64,000 nucleotides of DNA from Luteimonas saliphila (lineage in GTDB: Bacteria; Pseudomonadota; Gammaproteobacteria; Xanthomonadales; Xanthomonadaceae): assembly GCF_016774335.1 (NCBI RefSeq), contig NZ_JAETWA010000048.1:124001-188000 (forward strand), read 5' to 3'. A program made the position numbers and the translations under genes. The notes below the pieces were generated by a model. That model was not told the origin of the DNA and did not search any database. It saw only the letters and a program-made list of their open reading frames with translations. This document shows, piece by piece, positions 58,931 through 64,000 of the stretch (the first letter of the stretch is position 1; each line of letters opens with the position of its first letter).

Positions 58931-61858
58931 GTGCAAGTCCGAATCGCAAGAACCGCGTTGTCACACGCCCTGGGCCTGGCGCTCGTCGGCTTCGCCACAG
59001 CGGCCGTCGCGCAGGATCCAGCAGCCGCGCAGGACGCGCCGCAACCCACGCCCGTCGCCCCCGCGGCGCAGCAGGACGCCACCGATCTCGATGGCGTCGT
59101 CGTCACCGGCTACCGCCAGAGCCTGCAGTACTCCACCGCCGCCAAGCGTGAGTCGACCGGTTTCACCGATTCCATCTTTTCCGAGGACATCGGCAAGTTC
59201 CCCGACACCAACATCGCGGAGTCGCTGGCGCGCATCCCGGGTATCCAGATCGACCGCGACGTCAACGGCGAAGGCCTCAACGTCGGTATCCGCGGTCTTC
59301 CCCAGAGCTTCACCAAGACGCTCATCAACGGCGGCGAAGCGGCGACCGCGTCGATCGGCCTGAACCGCGGCAACCAGAACCGCGAAGTCGACCTCAACCT
59401 GTTTCCCACCGAGTTCTTCAACAAGCTCACCGTGTACAAGTCGCCGCAGGCGAGCCTGCCCGAGGGCGGTATCTCCGGCGTGGTGGACATGCGCAGCATG
59501 CGGCCGTTCGACATCCCCGGCCGGCACTTCACCTACTCCGGCCAGTTCGACTACAACACCATCGGCGAGAAGTTCAATCCGCGCGGCTCCGCGCTGTACA
59601 GCTGGACCAACGACGAAGGCACGTTCGGCGCGCTGGTCGGCGCATCGGTGGTGCGCAGCCGGATCGCCGTGCGCGGCTGGGAGTCGGTGGGCTGGATGAA
59701 TCCGGGCCTCAACTACCAGCAGTGTGGACTCGCGCCACCGGCGGGTGTCGACCCGCTGACCAACCGCCCCGCTGAGTGCAACCCGGGCGGTGGCGGCAGT
59801 CTGCAGATGCCCAACACCGTGCCCGACAACGCCTCGACCATCGGAGCGGGTATGACACCGGGAGACATCATTGATGCCCAGTGGCTGATGGAGCAGAACC
59901 CGGGGCTGACGATCGGCCAGATCACTGAGGCGCTGTTCCCGCGCCTGGCGCGTCCCGTGGACATGTCCGGCGATCGCGAGCGCGACGCCGTGGTCGGTTC
60001 GCTGGAGTGGCGACCGAACGACCGGATGCACTTCTACGTGGATGCGCTGTACTCGCGCGCCAAGTACGAGAACGATCGCATCGACGTGAACCTGGTCGGA
60101 CGCACCTTCGGCCCGAGCGGCTTCCTGCCCACCAACATGCAGCTCGACGCGAACAACGTGGTCACCAGCGCCACCCTGGTGAACGCGCAGTTCATCCTGG
60201 AAGCGCGGCCATATCGCGACGAGGTGCAGTACTGGAACATCAACCCCGGCGCCACGTTCTGGTTCGGCGAAGACGACGCGGTGAAGCTGGATGTCCAGGC
60301 CAACTGGAGCCGGAGCTGGTTCTTCCGCGAATCCCCGACGATCATGCCGGCTTCGCCCATCACGACGGTCGAGTACACCAACAACGGTACGCCGTCGTTC
60401 AGTGCGGGTGGCCTCGATCTGAACGATCCCAACGCTGGATGGGTCTGGACGGGCGGACGGGTCAACCTCAACAACGAAAAGCGCGTCACCGAGGCCGGCC
60501 GTCTGCGCGCGGACCTGCAGTTCGGCGACGACGACCGCAACATCAAGGTTGGCGTGTCGCAGGACCGCTCGCGTCGCACCATCGTCGGCTTCGACAACAG
60601 CGCGGCCTGGCAGACGAACGTGTTCAACACCGTCACGCCCGGCGAACTGCCGAACTTCCTGCGGCCGGGCCCGTACGGGTTCATCACCGTCGATTTCGAT
60701 GCCTTCATGGCCGCGACCGACTACGCCCGATTCTTCGACGAGGCACCCGAGTCGGGGACCTCGCAGTCGGTGGGCGCGGCGTCGGGCGGCTTCGACGAGA
60801 AGAGCACGGCGGCCTACGTCGAACTCAACGGCGAGACCGAGGTGTGGAACCGCAACCTGCGCTTCAACGCCGGCGTGCGCTACGTCGACACCGACCAGGA
60901 CATCACCGGGCCCGTGACCCTTGGCGCCGTGCGCCAATGGCAAACACTGAGCAGCGCGTACGACGAATGGCTGCCGTCGTTCAGCGCCGCCTGGGACGTG
61001 GCCGACAACTGGGTGGTGCGCCTGTCCAGCTCGCGCACGATGACGCGGCCCAACCCGCGGTCGATGCTGCCGGCGACGACGTTCTCGGATCCGTCCGCGG
61101 AAATCGCCGACCAGGGTAATCCGGACCTGTCGCCCTACCTGTCGACCAACTTCGACCTCGGCCTGGAGTGGTACACGGGCGAAGAAGGCCTGGTGGCGTT
61201 GACCCTGTTCAACAAGCGCGTGTCCGGCTACACCTACCAGGGCGTCAATGTGCGGCCCTTCCGCACTCTGGGCATCCCGCTCGACGCGCTGACCGCGAAC
61301 CAGCTCGCGGCGCTCAATGCCAACGGCGGACTGGATGCCCCGATCAACGTGCGCCAGCAGGTCAATGCCGACGCTACGCTCGACATCCAGGGCTGGGAGC
61401 TGATCTGGGTGCAGCCCCTGAGCTTCGTGTTCGAAGGGCTGGGCGTGATGGCCAACTACACCGACATCGACCTCGAGCCCACCGGCCAGGAAGCGAACCA
61501 GCTTGCGGGCAACCTGTTCGGGATCGCGCCCGTGATGTGGAATGCCACCGCCTACTGGGAGAACGACATCGCGTCCGTGCGCCTGTCCTACAACTGGGCC
61601 GAGGGTACCGCGCAGCGCGCACGCGGCAACAACGAAGGCGGCCTCAACTACGGGCAGTACTTCGGCGAAGACCGCGGCCAGTTCGACCTGTCGGCCAGCT
61701 ACACGCTGGCGGGGATGCCCTCCAGGCCGCAGATCACGTTCAACGTCCTCAACATCACCAACGAGGAGACGCGGAATTATCTCTCGTTCCCGAACGTACC
61801 GGGCGAGATCTACCAGCCGGGGCGCACCTTCCTGATCGGCTTCCGCGGCACGTTCTGA
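58931..61858 (+). CDS. TonB-dependent receptor, probable xylo-oligosaccharide transporter (XytA-like)
   Basis: A 975-residue outer-membrane receptor of the large Xanthomonas/Caulobacter carbohydrate type. It has a signal peptide (SHALGLALVGFATAAVAQ), a proline/alanine linker, the TonB-box-like DLDGVVVTGYRQSL, a plug (FSEDIGKFPDTNIAESLARI, GIQIDRDVNGEGLNVGIRGL), and a barrel ending in YLSFPNVPGEIYQPGRTF then FRGTF with terminal Phe. Start is GTG at 58931 behind a strong ribosome site. The xyl-box in its promoter and adjoining xylan genes suggest xylo-oligosaccharides as ligand, as proposed for X. campestris XytA; this is inference. Confidence 0.92.
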   Translation: MQVRIARTALSHALGLALVGFATAAVAQDPAAAQDAPQPTPVAPAAQQDATDLDGVVVTGYRQSLQYSTAAKRESTGFTDSIFSEDIGKFPDTNIAESLARIPGIQIDRDVNGEGLNVGIRGLPQSFTKTLINGGEAATASIGLNRGNQNREVDLNLFPTEFFNKLTVYKSPQASLPEGGISGVVDMRSMRPFDIPGRHFTYSGQFDYNTIGEKFNPRGSALYSWTNDEGTFGALVGASVVRSRIAVRGWESVGWMNPGLNYQQCGLAPPAGVDPLTNRPAECNPGGGGSLQMPNTVPDNASTIGAGMTPGDIIDAQWLMEQNPGLTIGQITEALFPRLARPVDMSGDRERDAVVGSLEWRPNDRMHFYVDALYSRAKYENDRIDVNLVGRTFGPSGFLPTNMQLDANNVVTSATLVNAQFILEARPYRDEVQYWNINPGATFWFGEDDAVKLDVQANWSRSWFFRESPTIMPASPITTVEYTNNGTPSFSAGGLDLNDPNAGWVWTGGRVNLNNEKRVTEAGRLRADLQFGDDDRNIKVGVSQDRSRRTIVGFDNSAAWQTNVFNTVTPGELPNFLRPGPYGFITVDFDAFMAATDYARFFDEAPESGTSQSVGAASGGFDEKSTAAYVELNGETEVWNRNLRFNAGVRYVDTDQDITGPVTLGAVRQWQTLSSAYDEWLPSFSAAWDVADNWVVRLSSSRTMTRPNPRSMLPATTFSDPSAEIADQGNPDLSPYLSTNFDLGLEWYTGEEGLVALTLFNKRVSGYTYQGVNVRPFRTLGIPLDALTANQLAALNANGGLDAPINVRQQVNADATLDIQGWELIWVQPLSFVFEGLGVMANYTDIDLEPTGQEANQLAGNLFGIAPVMWNATAYWENDIASVRLSYNWAEGTAQRARGNNEGGLNYGQYFGEDRGQFDLSASYTLAGMPSRPQITFNVLNITNEETRNYLSFPNVPGEIYQPGRTFLIGFRGTF

Positions 61859-61880
61859 TCCCGCCATGCTTTACTCCCCA

Positions 61881-61926
61881 CGACCCTCCCGGTACCCCGA
61901 CGTACCGGGCGGGTCGTGATTTTTTT
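61881..61926 (+). terminator. Strong intrinsic terminator after the TonB receptor gene
   Basis: CGACCCTCCCGGTAC and GTACCGGGCGGGTCG pair over 15 positions with one mismatch and a six-base loop, then GTGA leads into seven T residues. It lies 22 bases after the receptor stop and would separate it from the symporter gene. Confidence 0.85.
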
Positions 61927-62014
61927 CGCGGGAGCGGTCCGGCAGGCCGGTGAACATGCGATCCTTCGAAACGCGGCCGCCGGAAGGCGGCCGTATTGCA
62001 GGGGAGGCCGGCGC

Positions 62015-63568
62015 ATGCGCAACGCACCGGTTTCAAACGTTACGAACGCGCAAGCCACACGGATACCTTCTATCGCCATGAGCATCGCCCAGAGCACCCG
62101 CGCGGAAAAGCTTTCCGTCACCGAGAAAGTCGGCTACAGCCTGGGGGACCTGGCGGCCAACCTCATCTTCCAGACGTTGATGACGTTCCTGGCCTTCTTC
62201 TACACCGACATCTACCGGATTCCGGCGGCGACTGCGGCGACGATCATCTTCGTGGTCGGCCTGCTCGGCGCATTCGTGTTCACCCCCCTGGTGGCGGTGA
62301 TGGCGGATCGCACCAACACCCGCTGGGGCAAGTTCCGGCCATGGATCCTGTGGACCGCCGTGCCCTTCGGCGTGCTCGCGCTGCTGGCCTTCAGCACACC
62401 CGACCTGGGTCCGCAGGGCAAGGTGTTCTACGCGGCCGCGACGTACACGCTGCTGGTACTGGTGTACGCCGCCAACAACCTGCCGTACTCGGCACTGAGC
62501 GGCGTGCTGACCGGCAGCATGTCCGACCGCAACAGCCTGTCGGCCTACCGCTTCGTCGCGGTGATGATCGCGCAACTGGTGGTGCAGGCGCTGCTGCTGC
62601 CACTGGTGCTGATCCTCGGCGACGGCGACCGCGTCCAGGGATTCCACAACACCATGCTGCTGTTCGCGGTGGTAGGTACGATCTTCCTGTTCATCACCTT
62701 CTTCACCACCCGCGAGCGGGTGCTGGCGCCGGCCGGCCAGAAGACGAACCTGCGCCAGGACATCGCCGACCTCGCCGGCAACCGGCCGTGGCTGATAATG
62801 CTGTTCCTGACCATTCTGGTCTTCATCACCCTGGCGCTGAAAGGCGGCACCTACGTCTACTACTTCGAGTACTACCTCAGCGAGCCGGCGTTGGCCGAAT
62901 TCCTCGACGGCATCGGTTTCAACGGATTCATCGCCGGACTCAATACCATGCTCACCGGCATGGGCCTGACCGCGTTCCACTGGCCCGAGGACGCACCGAC
63001 GTCGGCCTTCAGCCTGTTCAATGCCAGCGGCATCATTTTCATGATCGTGGGCATCGGCTTCTCGAAGCCTCTCGCGGACCGTTTCGGCAAGCGCGACGTC
63101 TTCGGCGTGTTCCTGTTCGTCTCGACCCTGTTCCTGCTCGCGTTCTACTTCTTCCCGCCGGACGCGATCGGGCTGGTGTTCCTGTCGCAGATCCTGCACG
63201 GCTTCTTCTACGGCATCACCATCCCCCTGTTGTGGGCGATGGTGGCCGATGTGGCCGACTATTCCGAGTGGAAGAACAACCGCCGCGCCACCGCGATCAT
63301 CTTCTCCGCCATCCTGTGCGGGCTGAAGGTGGGGCTGGCGGTCGGCGGCGCGCTGGTCGCCGCGATCCTGGCCCGCTACGACTACGTGGCGGGCGCCGAG
63401 CTGCAATCGCCGGAGACCATCGACGGCATCCGCTTCTCGATGAGCGTGTACTGCTCGCTGCCGTTCCTGATCGGCGTGGCGCTGATGCTCTTCTACAGGA
63501 TCGACAAGTCGATGGAATCCCGCATCGAGAGCGAGCTTGCGGAGCGCCGCGCAGCCCAGACGACCTGA
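62015..63568 (+). CDS. GPH-family glycoside:cation symporter (XynB/MelB type)
   Basis: A 517-residue inner-membrane symporter with about 12 membrane segments. Family marks are EKVGYSLGDLAANLIFQTLM, MADRTNTRWGKFRPWILW (the GPH signature), YAANNLPYSALSGVLTG and WAMVADVADYSEWKNNRRAT. A long insert (about residues 300-345, including MLTGMGLTAFHWPEDAP) is seen in members annotated as xyloside transporters. ATG at 62015 is chosen for the GGGGAGG (62000-62006) before it; ATG at 62078 (MSIAQSTRAEKLSV) gives a more usual N terminus but lacks a ribosome site. It probably imports xylosides or xylobiose, with the GH43 gene 19 bases downstream. Confidence 0.92.
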   Translation: MRNAPVSNVTNAQATRIPSIAMSIAQSTRAEKLSVTEKVGYSLGDLAANLIFQTLMTFLAFFYTDIYRIPAATAATIIFVVGLLGAFVFTPLVAVMADRTNTRWGKFRPWILWTAVPFGVLALLAFSTPDLGPQGKVFYAAATYTLLVLVYAANNLPYSALSGVLTGSMSDRNSLSAYRFVAVMIAQLVVQALLLPLVLILGDGDRVQGFHNTMLLFAVVGTIFLFITFFTTRERVLAPAGQKTNLRQDIADLAGNRPWLIMLFLTILVFITLALKGGTYVYYFEYYLSEPALAEFLDGIGFNGFIAGLNTMLTGMGLTAFHWPEDAPTSAFSLFNASGIIFMIVGIGFSKPLADRFGKRDVFGVFLFVSTLFLLAFYFFPPDAIGLVFLSQILHGFFYGITIPLLWAMVADVADYSEWKNNRRATAIIFSAILCGLKVGLAVGGALVAAILARYDYVAGAELQSPETIDGIRFSMSVYCSLPFLIGVALMLFYRIDKSMESRIESELAERRAAQTT

Positions 63569-63587
63569 CCCCGGATACGGATCGACC

Positions 63588-64000
63588 ATGGCAGACCAGG
63601 AATATCCCGACGGAGCGCTCGACGCGCTCGCGGAGAAGGCGCTTTCGCGCCCGCTCGTCACCCACATCTATACCGCCGACCCGTCGGCGCACGTGTTCGA
63701 GGGGCGGCTCTACATCTACCCCTCGCACGACATCGATGCCGGCATCCCGTTCAACGACGACGGCGCGCACTTCGCCATGGAGGACTACCACGTCCTGCGC
63801 ATGGACTCGCCGCAAAGCGAGGCGGTGGATTGCGGCGTCGCCCTGCACGTGAAGGACGTGCCCTGGGCGCAGCGCCAGATGTGGGCGCCCGACGCCGCGG
63901 TGAAGGACGGTCGTTACTATCTGTACTTCCCGGCGAAGTCGGCCGACGGGCTGTTCCGCATCGGGGTGGCGGTGGGCGACCGTCCGGAGGGGCCTTTCCA
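63588..64000 (+). CDS. GH43 beta-xylosidase/arabinofuranosidase (5' part, cut by window end)
   Basis: The first 137 residues of a GH43 enzyme are visible and run off the window. It begins MADQEYPDGALDALAEKALS and has no signal peptide, so it should act in the cytoplasm on oligosaccharides imported by the symporter 19 bases upstream. The catalytic base is Asp31 in YTADPSAHVFEGRLYIYPSH, and MWAPDAAVKDGRYYLYFPAK follows as in family members annotated as xylosidase or arabinofuranosidase. No stop occurs before the window end. The partner in the agu67A operon (31602) is lipidated, so the two GH43 enzymes serve different compartments. Confidence 0.9.
   Translation, partial: MADQEYPDGALDALAEKALSRPLVTHIYTADPSAHVFEGRLYIYPSHDIDAGIPFNDDGAHFAMEDYHVLRMDSPQSEAVDCGVALHVKDVPWAQRQMWAPDAAVKDGRYYLYFPAKSADGLFRIGVAVGDRPEGPF

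Noticed and set aside
62027..62046. Operator-like AAACGTT palindrome near the symporter start
   Set aside because: The symmetry covers only about six bases and the site probably lies inside the symporter coding region if ATG 62015 is used.

Overview
The window is about 64 kb of uniformly GC-rich DNA. Its core gene order (clpX, lon, hupB, tRNA-Val, tRNA-Asp, ppiD), its TonB-dependent receptors of Xanthomonas type and its XylR-type operators point to a gammaproteobacterium of the family Xanthomonadaceae (Lysobacter, Luteimonas or Xanthomonas relatives). The genus cannot be fixed from the sequence alone.

Region 1 (1-21620) is housekeeping chromosome: the 3' part of clpX, then lon behind a probable heat-shock promoter, hupB, two tRNAs, ppiD, fabI, an MltD-like lytic transglycosylase, gloB, a small methyltransferase, rnhA, a DnaQ-like exonuclease, a PP2C phosphatase, a penicillin-acylase family hydrolase, a Na/Pi cotransporter-like protein, a bacterioferritin-like ferritin, thiopurine methyltransferase, parC and a frameshifted cho-like nuclease gene.

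Region 2 (21621-37665) starts a large glucuronoxylan utilisation locus. xylB and xylA lie behind two copies of the operator known as the xyl-box, and a LacI-type regulator (probably XylR) faces them. A tight six-gene operon follows: GH67 alpha-glucuronidase, SGNH acetylesterase, ManD-type mannonate dehydratase, a GH43 lipoprotein, a GH3 beta-glycosidase with a PA14 insert, and fructuronate reductase. Together they release xylose and glucuronate from oligosaccharides and carry glucuronate towards 2-keto-3-deoxygluconate.

Region 3 (37656-45327) looks like a non-phosphorylating aldonate route: a lipoprotein SMP-30 lactonase, a FAH-family dehydratase, a ketoglutarate semialdehyde dehydrogenase-like ALDH, a YjhG/YagF-type xylonate dehydratase and a GntP transporter. 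No sugar dehydrogenase is present in the window.

Region 4 (45457-48789) is a small iron module, a Fur-box promoter driving a TonB receptor and a PepSY membrane protein, set inside the sugar locus. Next to it (about 48933-49928) are an insertion-sequence remnant and a hydrolase gene broken by three frameshifts.

Region 5 (50154-64000) completes the xylan locus. A minus-strand operon (exuT, GH115, uxaC, GH10 xylanase, GH105-like hydrolase) is divergent from a TonB receptor, a GPH sugar symporter and a GH43 gene cut by the window end. Two xyl-boxes lie in the divergent promoter. The inferred flow is: the TonB receptor brings in decorated xylo-oligosaccharides, periplasmic GH10, GH67, GH115, GH105, GH43, GH3 and esterase enzymes trim them, ExuT and the GPH symporter take products into the cytoplasm, and XylAB and UxaC-UxuB-ManD catabolise xylose and glucuronate.
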